Assembly: GCF_003259435.1 (NCBI RefSeq)
Contig: NZ_QLMA01000006.1
Coordinates: 1-64,000 of the forward strand
Direction of reading: 5' to 3'
DNA: 64,000 nt
Origin: Chitinophaga dinghuensis
GTDB taxonomy: Bacteria; Bacteroidota; Bacteroidia; Chitinophagales; Chitinophagaceae
Positions 26,501 to 41,500 of the stretch are shown one piece after another. The notes under the pieces were generated by a model that ran no database searches, was not told the origin of the DNA, and worked only from the letters and a program-made list of their open reading frames with translations. The number at the start of each line of letters is the position of its first letter. Positions within the stretch are counted from its first letter, which is position 1. The translations under genes and the position numbers were made by a program.

Positions 26501-29500
26501 ACGGATTTTCAGGTGAAAGTCCGTGGATACCGAATAGAGCCAGGGGAAATAGAACATCAGTTGACAGCCTATGCCGGTATCACAGATGCCGTGGTGTTGG
26601 CGCGGAAACAAGCGGATGGCAGCCAATATCTGGTAGGTTATTATGTATCTGCAGTACCATTGGATGAGCAAATTTTGCGGGATTCCCTGGGGAATTATTT
26701 ACCAGAGTACATGATTCCATCCGTGTTGATGCGGTTAGATGCCTTGCCATTGACTGCAAACGGAAAGCTGGACCGCCGTGCTTTACCGGAGCCGGTGTTT
26801 ACAGATAGCACTCATTACAGTGCACCGGAAAACGATACCGAAATGGCGATGTGCGCCATCTTTGGGCAGGTGCTGGAAATAGATAGTGATAAGATCGGTG
26901 TGAATGACGACTTCTTCCGTTTGGGGGGAAACAGTATTCTTGCCATTCGGCTGATTAACCGGCTGAATGCTGTGCTGGAAGCAAACCTGGGTGTAGCGGC
27001 TATATTCACGGCAAGGACTATACGGAAACTGGCGGCTGTGATTGGCATTGGAGAGCAGGTAAGCATTATTCCGCCTGTTATCAATACTTTGGAAGAGCAG
27101 TTATTATCATTTGCGCAGGAACGCTTATGGTTTATTGATAACTACGAAGGAGGTAGTAATGCTTACAACGTACCGCTGGTGTTGAAATTGCAGGGGCAGA
27201 CCAATACGGAATCACTGATAATGGCATTGCGCGCCGTTGTGCATCGGCATGAAGTGCTGAGAAGCAGGATAAGAACAACCCCGGCAGGAGTAAGTTACCA
27301 GGAGGTACAAGATGATATTTTACATCCAATTGAAATCATTCGTAGTGAGCTGTCTGCTCAAACGGAACTGGATGAGGCGTTGGCTGAATTATCTAATCAT
27401 ATCTTCCAGCTGGATGAAGCATTACCTGTTATCATTACGCTCTATACGCTTCCTCAACAGCAGGAGTACCTGAGTATTGTATTACACCATATCGCATTTG
27501 ACGGATGGTCTGCGGAGATACTGCTACGAGATATATCGAATTATTATCATTATTACGAATGTCTTGCACAAGGAGACATAGCCGCGGCTGAAAAATATCT
27601 GCCGGCTCCATTGCCGTTACAGTATAAGGATTTTGCCTTATGGCAGCGTAGGTACCTAACAGGAAAAACACTAGACAAACAACTATCTTACTGGAAGCAT
27701 AAATTGTCAGGTTTTGAAACATTGCAGCTGCCAACAGACAGACTGCGTCCTGCACAAATCAGTTATGAAGGGGCAGATATATCTTTTGTTATAGACAAGG
27801 TTACCAGTGATCGTTTACGGTCGGTTGCCCGTGAACTGGAAGTGAGCATGTTTAGTCTGCTACTGAGTGGGTACTATTTGTTATTGAGTGCATATAGTAG
27901 TCAACGGGATATTGTAGTAGGTAGTCCGGTTGCCAACCGTCATTACGGCGAGATAGCAGACCTGATCGGGTTCTTTGTCAATACGCTGGCGTTGCGTGAG
28001 GAGATAGATCCGAAACAAGGTGTAAGAGATTTTATTCGTCAGGTAGGAGCATCTGTGATATCAGTACAGTTACATCAGGACCTTCCATTTGAAAAGCTGG
28101 TAGATGAATTACAAATCGAACAGGATACCTCGCGTCATCCTGTTTTCCAGACTACTTTCAATATTCAGCACAAGAATAATGAGGAACTGAATGCTGGAGG
28201 GCTGTTTGCCCCATATGCGAATGCTGGTCATTATACAGTCGCTAAATATGATCTGAGCGCCATACTGGATGAAAGTAGCGAAGAGATTATCGGCACGTTT
28301 AACTATGCAGTACACCTCTTTGATGCGGCTACGATTAATGGATATATTAGCACCTATACGGAAATATTGCGCCAACTGGCTACTGCAGGGCATGATTTAA
28401 AGATTAAATCCCTGCATTATCCGGCAGCGGTATTGGAGCAGGTAAACGATATCTTGCCAATATTCCCAACAGACAAGCCAGTTCACCGGTTGTTCGAAGA
28501 ACAAGCGGCTACAGATCCTGAAAGAACGGCGGTGGTTTGTGGAGATGTACAACTGTCTTACGCAGAACTAAATACTCGTGCAGATGAATTGTCTGCCTAT
28601 ATACGTGACCGTTATGAGTTGAAGGCAGACGACCTGGTAGGTATTTGCATGGATCGCTCTGAACATATGCTGACGGCCGTTCTGGCGGTGCTCAAAGCGG
28701 GTGCTGCTTATGTTCCTATAGACCCGGGTTACCCTGATGAAAGGATCTCCTATATGCTGTCGGATACAGGAATGCAGGTAGTCTTGACAAATGAACAGCA
28801 TGCACCTCGATTGTCAGCATTGTCTGCGGCCGTAACCGCTGAGGTAATTGGCGACCAGCGTTTTGAGTACGAACAGGTGGAGCTACCGGCTGTGATAACA
28901 GACCCTGAGCAGTTGGCATATGTAATTTATACCAGCGGCACTACTGGTCAGCCGAAAGGGGTGATGGTAGGGCATCGTAATGTAGTCAACTACCTGTTTA
29001 ATATTGCGGATGTATTACCGAAAGACCTGACCCGCGTTGATTTTTCTGGTAATTTATCTTTTGATCTATCGGTAACGACTACCCTATATCCTTTGTGCTT
29101 CGGAAAAACGGTGTACATTTTTGAAGGCAGCATAACAGATGTGGCAGCTTATGAGCAGCATCTGATCACGCACCAAGTTGAATTGGTGAAGAGTACGCCG
29201 GCCTACCTGTCGTTGCTGAATAATCCGAAAGTACGTGTGAATACGGCTATTGTGGGAGGCGAGAAATTGTTGCGCCATCAGATCAGCCGTATTCTATCCC
29301 ATTTTAGCACCATCATTGATGAATATGGACCAACAGAGACGACGGTAGGCGCCACTTACTTCCGTATAGACGATACCGTTACAACGTTTTCTATCGGCAA
29401 GGCGTATGCTCATTACACTACCTATGTATTGGATACGGAGCTTCGTGCGGTACCAACCGGGGCTATTGGAGAACTTTACATTGGGGGAGCAGGGGTTACG

Positions 29501-32500
29501 CGTGGATATCTGAACCGGCCGGAACTGACGCGGGAACGTTTCATCAATCATCCTGCTGGTGCTGGTCGCCTGTATAAAACCGGCGATGCGGTAAGATATC
29601 TCCATGATGGCAACCTGGAATATATTGGTCGTACTGATTTTCAGGTGAAAGTCCGTGGATACCGAATAGAGCCAGGGGAAATAGAACATCAACTAACAGC
29701 TTATCCGGGCATCACTGATGCCGTGGTGTTGGCGCGGAAACAAGCGGATGGCAGCCAATACCTGGTAGGTTACTATGTAGCTGCGGAACCATTGGATGAG
29801 CAAATTTTGCGTGATACCCTGGGGAATTATTTACCAGAGTACATGATTCCATCCGTGTTGATGCGGTTAGATGCCTTGCCATTGACTGCAAACGGAAAAC
29901 TGGATCGCCGCGCATTGCCGGAACCAGTGTTTACAGATAGTGATCATTACCGTGCTCCGGAGAATGATACAGAATCCATGATGTGTGCCATCTATGCGCA
30001 GGTACTGGGATTAGACAGTAATAAGGTAGGTATAGAGGATGATTTCTTCCGACTGGGAGGGGACTCTATTGTGAGTATTCAACTGGTGAGCCGTTTGCGC
30101 CAGCAAGCGGGTATTCATGTCACGGTAAAAGATATCTTCCGTTATCGTACCATTGCTGCACTGTATACAAATGTGATTGCGGCAGGAACTACAGCAGCTG
30201 TCCTTGATACAGAACAGGGTATCCTTTCTGGTGAAGTGCCGTTGTTGCCAATACAGCAATGGTTCTTTACAAATATTACTAGTGGCTTGTTGCCAAAGTA
30301 TAACCATTGGAACCAGTCATTCCTGATCAGTGTGCCGGTATTGGATATACAGTTGCTGGAACGCACGCTGACAGTACTTTTGAACTACCATGATGGATTG
30401 CGTTTACAATATCGTCCTGATGGTACGCAGTATTATGGAACGGAAGCTACCAGCGTAAATATTCATCGCCTGGATATTCGTACACTGGATGCACCGGAAG
30501 CTTTACATGATGTACTTACCAGTTGGCAGGCCAACTTTAACATCTATGAAGACAGGCTACTACAGGCCGGCTACCTGGAAGGTTATGCCGATGGTCGGGC
30601 ACGTCTCTTCCTGGCCGCGCATCACCTGTTGATAGATACCGTAAGCTGGCGTATGCTGGTAGCTGATATGGAGCGTATTTACAATCATCTGTCTACCATA
30701 GCTGTAACGGATATACGTTCTTTAATTGAATGGTTAGGACCGAAGGGAAGCAGTTACCGTCAATGGACTACACTGATTGCGGGCTATGAGTTACCAGTGG
30801 CTGAACGGCAATACTGGTCTGCTTTATTGCCTGGCATAAAAGCAGGAAATGCTTTACTGGAACGTTTGTCTGCCCCAACAACCAGCTATGCATCATTGCT
30901 ACTGGATGCCTCCTTTACGGGGCGCTTACTGCGTGAAAGTCACCATGTTTATAACACCCAGATCAACGATATTTTATTAAGTGCCTTGGGTGCAGCTCTA
31001 TCACGCATCACAGGAGAAAATAGCCACTATATCTTGCTGGAAAGCCATGGTAGGGAAGCTCTTTCAAGCTCCATAGATATTACGCATACCAGTGGCTGGT
31101 TTACCACTATGTACCCAATCCATCTCCATAGTGAAGGCGGTGATTATGGTAAGCAATTGGTAGCTACCAAAGAAATGCTACGAGCAGTGCCTGCTAACGG
31201 TATCGGCTATGGGATACTGACCGGATATCAACCGGAAGGTTTACCGCGTATCAGTTTTAACTACTTAGGGCAGTTCGATACCCAGGAAATCGCAACTGGT
31301 AGCGGATGGCAGTTGACAGGAGAAGATAGTGGCAGACAAATAGCTGCTGCAAATGAAGATCATCATCTAATCAATATCAATGGGCTGGTGATAGGAGGCC
31401 AGCTACAGTTCAATATCTCCGGAGGTTTGGCAGCTGATCTGCTGACAAGCCTGGCAGCCACCTATCAACAGGTGCTGGAGGAAATGATTGACTGGCTGGG
31501 TAGTACCTCACGCACCTGGCTGACAGCCAGCGATGCAGATCATGTTATTTCTAATGATTGGTTAAATTCATTACAGTCGCAGCAAGAGATCACTGGTATT
31601 TACCTGGCAGGCAGCTTACAGGAAGGCTTTATCTATCATGCCTTACATCAGGGAGATGTAGATGATGCTTATCGAGTGCAATTGTTGTGGGAATACCATA
31701 ACGCCATCAACCCGGCATTGCTGGAACAGGCTTGGCAATATGCGCAACAGCGTTACAGTACACTACGTCTTCGCTTTGCCTGGGAACATAAGTTAGTACA
31801 GATTATAGACCGATATGGCCATACAGAATGGCACAACCTGGACATCAGTGAGCTGGATGAAGCTGGTCAGGAAACTTACCTGAATGAGCTGATGGCACGT
31901 GATCGTACCCTGGCTTTTGACCTCGCCGTAGGTCATTTATTCCGGGTATATCTGGTGAAGTGTGGAGAACAACAATGGAGTACGCTCTTTAGCAACCATC
32001 ATGCGATACTGGATGGGTGGAGCATGCCTATACTCCTTCAATACGTGCATGAAGTATATCTGCAGTTGCTGCAAGGAATGAGTGTGTTAGTACGGGAAGA
32101 CGAGAGCTATGCCGCATCGCAGCGTTACCTGCAACAACATCGAAACGAAAATGAATCCTATTGGAAGGCAGCTGTTAGTCAGTTGGAAGAGCAGGAAGAT
32201 CTCAGCAGTTTGTTACGTCCAGAGCAACGGCATATCCGCTTATCCGAATATCGTCACATCTTACAGCCTGAAGAACAAATATTAACGATTAGTGGTTCCC
32301 GTTATGAAGCGCTCAAACGCTTATGCGCTACCAATGGTATTACCTTAAACGCGGTGTTGCAATATTGCTGGCACAGACAACTGAGTCTCTATGGTAATAC
32401 CCGTACAACCGTAGTGGGAATGACCGTTTCCGGCCGTAATCTGCCTGTAAATGATATAGGACAATCTGTTGGATTGTATATTAATACTTTGCCAGTGATC

Positions 32501-35500
32501 ATGGAACATGATGGCTGTAGCGTATTGTCGGCCATTCAACGTTTGCAGGCGCATATCGGAGAGGTAAACAGTCGCAGTGATATTAACCTGGCGCGTTTAC
32601 AATCTGGTGGCGAGCGCATGTTCAGCAGTTTGTTTGTATATGAAAACTATCCATTGCCGACAGGTGGAGATAACGATGAAAAGGCATTGTCTATCCGGTT
32701 TAGAAGAAGTATAGAGAAACTTGATTACCCGTTGGCCATCGTGGCGGGTGAGCAAGGAGCAGCGGTGTTATTCAGTATAAAATATGCGGCAGAATTAATA
32801 GATGACGCCCAAATTGCGCAGTTGCTATCTGGTGTGGAATTGATCCTGGATCAACTCATTGCTAAACCTGACATCAGTGCCTCATCGTTGGTACATCTGC
32901 ACGAAACGCAATACCAGCAGTTGATCTACGACTGGAATAATACTGTACGTGATTATCCTGCGGATAAAACTATCCATCAGTTGTTTGAAGAACAGGTGGC
33001 GGCGAATCCTGATAACATCGCACTGGTCTTTGAAGGAACGCCATTGTCCTATGCTGCATTGAATGCAAAAGCTAATCAGCTAGGTGCGTATCTGCGTGAG
33101 CGTTATAATATTCAACCAGACGATTTAATCACACTCGTGCTTGATCGTACGGCTGATATGCTGGTGGCTATTTTGGCGGTCTTGAAAGCTGGCGCGGCCT
33201 ATGTGCCGGTATCGCCGGAATACCCGGATGAGCGTGTCCGTTACATCCTGGAAGATACGCGTACCAAGGTCGTACTGACAAATGAAATACATGTAGGAAG
33301 ATTGCAAGCGCTGGATATTCCCACTGCTATTGAAGCGATAGATACTGCACATTTATGGAATGAAACACTCGCCGGTTATGACACCCATCATCTTACGCCG
33401 CTGGCAAGCGCAACAGATCTCGCCTATGTGATCTACACCAGTGGCACCACAGGAGCGGCCAAAGGTGTAATGGTGCAGCACCGCAGCGTGATCAACCTGA
33501 TCGGCGCACTGGTACCAGTACATACCTTGGACAAACATCAACGAGTAGGCTGCTATTCCAACTATGTATTTGATGCATTTGTATATGAGGCCTTCCCTGC
33601 TTTAGCGAATGGTAATACCTTGTATTTGTATGCAGATAGCATCAGAACGGCTCCAGACGCACTGCGCGACTATATCAGTCAACAGCGTATATCCGTTACA
33701 TTTATTCCGCCGGTATTACTGCGTGAATTCTTATCTGCACCTACTGGTTTATCCTTGATATTTACGGGCGGTGAACAATTACCAGATCTGAGTGATCTGA
33801 CCTTTGAGACTACTATCCTCAATGAATACGGTCCCACCGAAGCCACTGTTTGCGCCACTATACATCCTTACCAAAAGGGAGACAGCACCGCTAATATTGG
33901 TCGTCCATTGGCCAATACCACTGTGTATGTGCTGGATGAGGCGGGCCGACCAGTACCAATGGGCGCTATCGGGGAACTTCATATTGGTGGCGCTGGTGTA
34001 GCGCGTGGTTATCTGAACCAATCAACATTGACGGCTACACGATTTATTGCCGATCCATTTGCAGGCGGCAATGCACGATTATATAAAACAGGGGACCTAG
34101 TAAGACAATTACCTACCGGTGATCTGGAGTATGTTGGTCGCGCCGACTTCCAGGTGAAAATCAGAGGGTATCGTATAGAGTTAGGTGAGATAGAATCCCG
34201 TCTGGCCGGCTATCCTGGCATTAAGCAAGCAGTGGTGCTGGTGAAAGAACAGCAGCAAGGCAACAAATACTTGGTCGGCTATTATGTATCCGCTACTGCT
34301 TTGAATCATGAGCATATACTGGAGTTCCTGGGATCTTATCTGCCAGAATACATGCTACCAGGCGCATTGGTGCATCTGGAGCAGCTACCATTGACCATCA
34401 ATGGAAAGCTGGACCGCCGTGCCTTACCGGAGCCAGTGTTTACAGATAGTGATCATTACCGTGCTCCGGAGAATGATACAGAATCCATGATGTGTGACAT
34501 CTATGCACAGGTACTGGGATTAGACAGTAATAAGGTAGGTATAGAGGATGATTTCTTCCGACTGGGAGGTGACTCTATTGTGAGTATTCAGTTAGTGAGC
34601 CGTTTGCGCCAGCAAGCAGGTATCCATGTCACCGTAAAAGATATCTTCCGTTATCGTACAATAGCCTCACTGTATACAAATGTGATTGCAGCAGGTACTA
34701 CAGCAGCAGTCGTGGATACAGAACAGGGTATCCTTTTGGGTGAAGTACCATTGTTGCCAATACAGCGCTGGTTCTTTACCAATGTTGCCAGCGGCTTGTT
34801 GCCAGCGTATCACCATTGGAACCAGTCATTCCTGATCAGTGTACCGGTATTGGATATACCGTTGCTGGAACGCGCGCTGACAGTGCTGTTGAACTATCAT
34901 GATGGATTGCGTTTACGATATCGTCCTGATGGTACGCAGTATTATGGAGGGGAAGTCGCCAGCATAGATATTCATCGCCTGGATATTAGTACACTGGAGA
35001 CGCCAGAAGCTTTGCATAACGTACTTACCAGTTGGCAGGCTAACTTTAACATCTATGAAGACAGGCTACTACAGGCAGGTTACCTGGAAGGTTATGCTGA
35101 TGGTCGGGCGCGCCTTTTCCTGGCAGCACATCACCTGTTGATAGATACCGTAAGCTGGCGTATGCTGGTAGCTGATATGGAGCGTATCTACAATCATCTG
35201 TCTACCATATCTGTAACGGATATACGTTCTTTAATAGAATGGTTAGGTCCTAAGGGAAGTAGTTACCGTCAGTGGACTACACTGATTGCTGGCTATGAGT
35301 TACCAGTGGCGGAGCAGCAATACTGGTCTGCCTTACTACCAGGCATCAAGAAAGGTAATGCACAACTGGAACGTTTGTCTGCCCCAACAACCAGCTATGC
35401 ATCATTGCTACTGGATGCCACCTATACCGGGCGCTTACTACGTGAAAGTCACCATGTTTATAATACTCAAATCAATGATATTTTATTAAGTGCCTTGGGT

Positions 35501-38500
35501 GCAGCTCTATCACGCATCACGGGAGAAAATAATCATTATATCTTGCTGGAAAGCCATGGCCGTGAAACCCTTTCAAGCTCCATAGATATTACCCATACCA
35601 GTGGCTGGTTTACCACTATGTACCCCATACATCTTCATAGTGAAGGAGAGGGTTATGGTAAGCAATTGGTAGCCACCAAAGAAATGCTACGCGAAGTGCC
35701 TACTAACGGTATCGGCTATGGGATACTGACCGGTTACCAATCGGAAGGTTTACCGCGTATCAGCTTTAACTACCTAGGTCAGTTCGATACCCAGGAAAGT
35801 TCAGCTGGTAGCGGATGGCAGTTGACAGGAGAAGATAGCGGCGGACAGATAGACGCCTCCAACGCAGGATACCACCTGTTGAACATCAATGGGCTGGTGA
35901 TAGGAGGACGCCTTCAGTTTAATATCGCTGGTAATATTGACCCTGATTTGCTGACCAATCTGGCTACCACCTATCAACAGGTCCTGGAAGAGATGATCGA
36001 TTGGTTGAGTAATACATCCCGCACCTGGCTGACAGCCAGCGATACAAACAATATTATCTCCAACGATTGGTTAAACGCATTGCAGTCACAACATGAAATC
36101 GCAGGCGTTTACCTGGCAGGTAGCTTACAGGAAGGCTTTATCTATCATGCCTTACATCAGGGAGATGTAGATGATGCTTACCGAGTGCAGTTGTTGTGGG
36201 AATACAAAAACGCCATCAATCCGGCATTGCTGGAACAGGCCTGGCAGTATGCGCAAAAACGATACAGTACCTTGCGTTTGCGCTTTGCCTGGGAAGAAGA
36301 ACTGGTACAGATCATAGACCGTCATAGCCATACTGAATGGCATAACCTGGACATCAGTGAGCTGGATGAAGCAGACCAGGAAACTTACCTGAAAAAATTA
36401 ATGAACCAGGATCGTACCTTGACTTTTGACTTATCCGTAGGTCATTTATTCCGGGTATATCTGGTGAAACGCGGAGCAAAACTTTGGAGTACACTCTTTA
36501 GTAATCACCATGCAATACTAGATGGATGGAGCATGCCCATACTCTTGAATTACGTCCATGAGGTATATCAACAGTTGTTGCAAGGAATCGCCGTTGTAGT
36601 ACGGGAAGACGAGAGCTATGCGGCATCGCAGCTTTACCTGCAACAACACCGAAGCGAAAATGAATCCTACTGGAAAGCAGCTGTTAGTCAGTTGGAGGAA
36701 CAAGAAGATCTCAGTAGTTTGTTGCGGCCAGAGCAGCGTCATATCCGCCTATCAGGGTATCGTCACCTGTTACAGCCTGAAGAACAATTATTAACGATTA
36801 GTGGTTCCCGTTATGAAGCGCTGAAACAACTGTGTGGGGCACATGGGCTAACGCTTAATGCAGTGCTGCAATATTGCTGGCACAGACAGTTAAGCCTCTA
36901 TGGCAATACCCGTACAACGGTGGTGGGAATGACCGTTTCCGGCCGTAACCTACCTGTTAATGATATTGAACAATCTGTTGGATTGTATATTAATACCTTG
37001 CCGGTGATCATGGAACATGATGGCGGTAGCGTATTGTCAGCCATCCAGCGCTTACAGGCGCATATCGGTGAAGTGAATAGTCGCAGTGATATTAACCTGG
37101 CACGTTTGCAATCTGGTGTAGAACGGCTGTTCAGCAGTTTGTTTGTATTTGAAAACTATCCATTGCCAGCAGGTGCAGACGGAGAAGAAAATGCATTGTC
37201 TATCCGGTTCAGAGGCACTATGGAAAAACTCGATTATCCATTGGCTGTGGTAGTAGCAGAGCATGGTCCTACCATTATTTTTAATATCAAGTATGCAGCT
37301 GAGCTCTTTGATGAAACTGTCATCAAACAGTTGCTGTCTGGTGTGGAACTGATCCTGGATCAATTAATTGCTAAACCTGATATTGCTTCTTCCTCATTGG
37401 TACATCTGCCTGAAACGCAGTACCAGCAATTGATCTACGACTGGAATAATACAGTAAGTGATTATCCTACGGATAAAACTATCCATCAGTTGTTTGAAGA
37501 ACAAGTAGCGGCGAATCCTGATAACATTGCACTGGTATTTAAGGGCACGCAATTGTCTTATGCGGCACTGAATGCAAAAGCCAATCAGCTGGGTGTGTGT
37601 CTGCGTGAGCGTTATAATATTCAACCAGACGATTTAATCACACTCGTGCTTGATCGTACGGCTGATATGCTGGTGGCTATTTTGGCAGTCTTGAAAGCTG
37701 GAGCAGCCTATGTGCCGGTATCGCCGGAGTATCCGGATGTGCGTGTACGTTACATCCTGGAAGATACGCGTACCAAGGTAGTACTGACAAATACAGTGCA
37801 TGTAGAAAGATTGCAAGGGCTGGATATTACCGCCGCCATTGAAGCAGTTGACAGTGCACATTTATGGAGTGAAACACTCGCAAGTTATGACGCCCATCAT
37901 CTTACACCGCTTGCAAGCGCAACAGATCTTGCCTATGTGATCTACACGAGTGGTACTACAGGCGCCGCCAAAGGCGTAATGGTGCAACATCGCAGTGTGA
38001 TCAACCTGATCAGCGCACTGGTGCCGGTACATACCTTGGACAATCATCAACGAGTAGGCTGCTATTCTAACTATGTATTTGATGCATTTGTATATGAGGC
38101 CTTCCCTGCATTAGCGAATGGGAATACCTTGTATCTGTATGCAGATAAAATCAGAACTGCTCCGGATGCGCTGCGCGAATATATCAGTCAACAGCGTATA
38201 TCCGTCACGTTTATCCCACCGGTATTACTGCGTGAATTCTTAGCTGCACCTACCAATCTATCCTTGATATTTACAGGCGGTGAACAGTTGCCAGACCTGA
38301 GTGATTTATCCTTCGAGACTACTATCCTCAATGAATACGGCCCCACTGAAGCCACCGTTTGTGCCACTATACATCCTTACCAAAAGGGAGACAGCACCGC
38401 TAATATCGGTCGCCCATTAGCCAATACCACCGTGTATGTGCTGGATGAGGCAGGCAGACCAGTGCCCATGGGCGCTATCGGGGAACTGCATATCGGCGGA

Positions 38501-41500
38501 GCCGGCGTAGCGCGTGGTTACCTGAACCAACCAACACTGACGGCTACACGATTTATTGCAGATCCATTTGCAGGCGGCAATGCACGATTATATAAAACAG
38601 GGGACCTAGTAAGACAATTACCTACCGGTGATCTGGAATATGTTGGTCGCGCCGACTTCCAGGTGAAGGTCAGAGGGTATCGTATAGAGTTAGGCGAGAT
38701 AGAAACCCGTCTGGCCGGATATCCTGGTATTAAACAAGCAGTGGTGCTGGTGAAAGAGCAGCACCCAGGCAACAAATACCTGGTTGGCTATTACGTATCC
38801 GATAGTGCTTTAAACCATGAGCACATACTGGAATACCTGGGATCTTATCTGCCAGAATATATGCTGCCAGGGGCATTGGTGCATCTGGAGCAGTTGCCAT
38901 TGACCCTCAATGGAAAGCTGGACCGCCGTGCATTACCAGCGCCTGTATTTACGGAAAGTGAAAATTACCTTGCACCGGAGAACGAAATAGAAACGGCGTT
39001 ATGTGCCATCTATGGAGAAGTATTAGGAATAACGCCAGCACAAATTGGAACAGCGGATGATTTCTTCCGCTTAGGTGGTAACAGCATCATGGCTATCCGT
39101 CTGATGAACCGGCTAAATACGGTAATGAATATACGTACAAGTGTTGCTACCCTATTTACCCATCGTACGGTCCGTGAGTTGGCCGCCTATATCTACAAGG
39201 GCGCTGCTGAACATGTAAACATAACTATACCTGTTATCAGTTCTCCGGAAGAGCAATTGCTATCCTTTGCCCAGGAACGCTTATGGTTCATTGAGAATTA
39301 TGAACGGGGTAGTAATGCGTATAATATTCCGGTTGTAATGGAGTTAGGACCTGATGTGAAGAAAGAGTGCCTGGTGCAGGCATTGGACGCCATTGTTCAA
39401 CGCCATGAAATATTCAGAAGTCTGATCAGGACGGCCAAAGACGGACACGGCTATCAGATCGTAATGGACGAGAGTACTTATACATTAAAGGTTTCGGAGA
39501 TACAATTATCGACAAAAGAAGAGCTGGATAGCGCCCTGCTACTTGATGCAAATCATATTTTCAGATTGGCGGAAGAGTATCCAATACGGACTACGATATA
39601 CCATCTGCAAGGCAAATATTATCTGAGCCTGGTAATACATCATATCGCATTCGATGGCTGGTCCGCAGACATCCTGCTGCGCGAATTGCAGCAACAGTAT
39701 CATCGTTTTGTGTCTATAGAGGCAAATATTCCGGTAAAAACCTTGCCTCCATTACCGTTGCAGTACAAAGATTTTGCACTCTGGCAACGTCAGCGCCTGA
39801 CGGGAGCAACACTGGAAAAACAATTATCATACTGGAAGCAGGTATTGTCTGGTTATGAAACGCTGCATCTGCCTACTGACAAACTTCGTCCTTCAAAAGT
39901 TAGTTATGCAGGGGCTGACCTTACATTCACGCTGGATAAAGCAACCAGTGATCGCCTGCGAACGCTTTCCCGTGATCTGGAAGTGAGTATGTATAGCCTG
40001 TTACTGAGTGGCTACTACCTCTTGTTGAGCGCATACAGCAATCAACGGGACATTGTAGTGGGTAGCCCGGTGGCCAACCGCCATTATGCGGAGATAGCAG
40101 ACTTGATCGGTTTCTTTGTGAATACGCTGGCTTTACGGGAGGAAATAAATCCGGAACAACGGGTGGCCGACTTTATCCGTCAGGTAGGCGCCTCCGTGAT
40201 AGCTGCGCAATTACATCAGGATCTTCCATTTGAAAAGCTGGTAGATGAGTTAAGAGTGGAACCGGATACCTCGCGTCATCCGGTGTTTCAGACTACTTTT
40301 GGTATTCAGCATAAAGCCATTGAAGAGCCAGATGCCACAGGGCTATTTGTGCCATACGTTGATGGTAGCCATTATACAGTGGCTAAATATGATTTGAGCG
40401 CGTTGCTGGATGACAGCGGAGATGAAATCCAGGGCTCCTTTAATTATGCACTCAGCCTTTTTGATGCGGTTACCATTGCAGGATATATCAAAACGTATCA
40501 AGAGATATTACGTCAACTGGCATTTGCCGGAAAAGAGCTTCAGATTAAATCACTGCATTATCGCCCGGAAACCGAACGCATGATGTTGGGACAATGGAAC
40601 AATACCTTGCCAATATTCCCAGTCGATAAACCTGTTCACCGGTTGTTTGAAGAACAGGCCGCAACTTATCCAGCGCGAACAGCGGTGGTGTTTGGAGACA
40701 GACAGTTGTCCTACCAGGAACTAAATACCCGTGCGGATGAGCTGTCTGCATATATACGTCACCGTTATCAGCTGAAGGCCGATGACCTGGTGGCGATTTG
40801 CCTGGATCGCTCTGAGCACCTGCTGACGGCCATCCTGGCAATACTGAAAGCCGGAGCCGCTTATGTGCCTGTCGATCCCGGTTATCCGGAGGAGAGGATC
40901 TCCTATATCCTTTCTGATACAGGAACAAAATTGATATTAACCAATGAACGCCATGTTAGCTGGCTCTCCGGATTGTCGGAAAACATTAGCGCGGTGGCGA
41001 TCGATCAGCCTCATTTTGAAGAAGAGCGGCCGGCATTACCTCCTGTGGTAATTGTGCCTGAACAGCTGGCCTATGTTATTTATACCAGCGGTACTACAGG
41101 TAAGCCGAAAGGCGCTATGATAGAGCATCGGAATGTCTCCCGCTTGTTACATGCTACGGCAGACTGGTATCATTTTGATGCCAATGACGTATGGACTTTA
41201 TTCCATTCTGTGGTGTTTGACTTCAGCGTATGGGAAATTTGGGGCGCTCTCTGCTATGGTGGTAAGCTGGTGATTCCATCCACAGCACAGACCAAAGACC
41301 CAGGGTTATTCTATGATTTGTGTGAACAGGAAGGAGTGACGGTACTCAACCAGACTCCCGGCGCTTTCTATCAATTCATTACAGCATCGCAGCAGAAAGC
41401 TGCAAAGCTGACGCAGTTAAGATATGTGATCTTCGGTGGGGATGCATTGAACCTGGCGCAGCTGAAGCCGTGGTACGATTTGTATGCTGATGATGCTCCG

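Larger units (their letters stand above)
17685..32960 (+). repeat. NRPS super-repeat unit 1 (A4 to C8)
   Basis: First copy of a tandem unit of 15,276 bases covering A4-T4-E3-C5, A5-T5-C6, A6-T6-C7 and A7-T7-E4-C8. T-domain serines are 15,276, 15,285, 15,336 and 15,363 bases from their counterparts in unit 2. In a sample, 19681-20400 against 34957-35676, I count about 23 differences in 720 positions. A domains in the third and fourth modules differ between the units. Confidence 0.8.
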
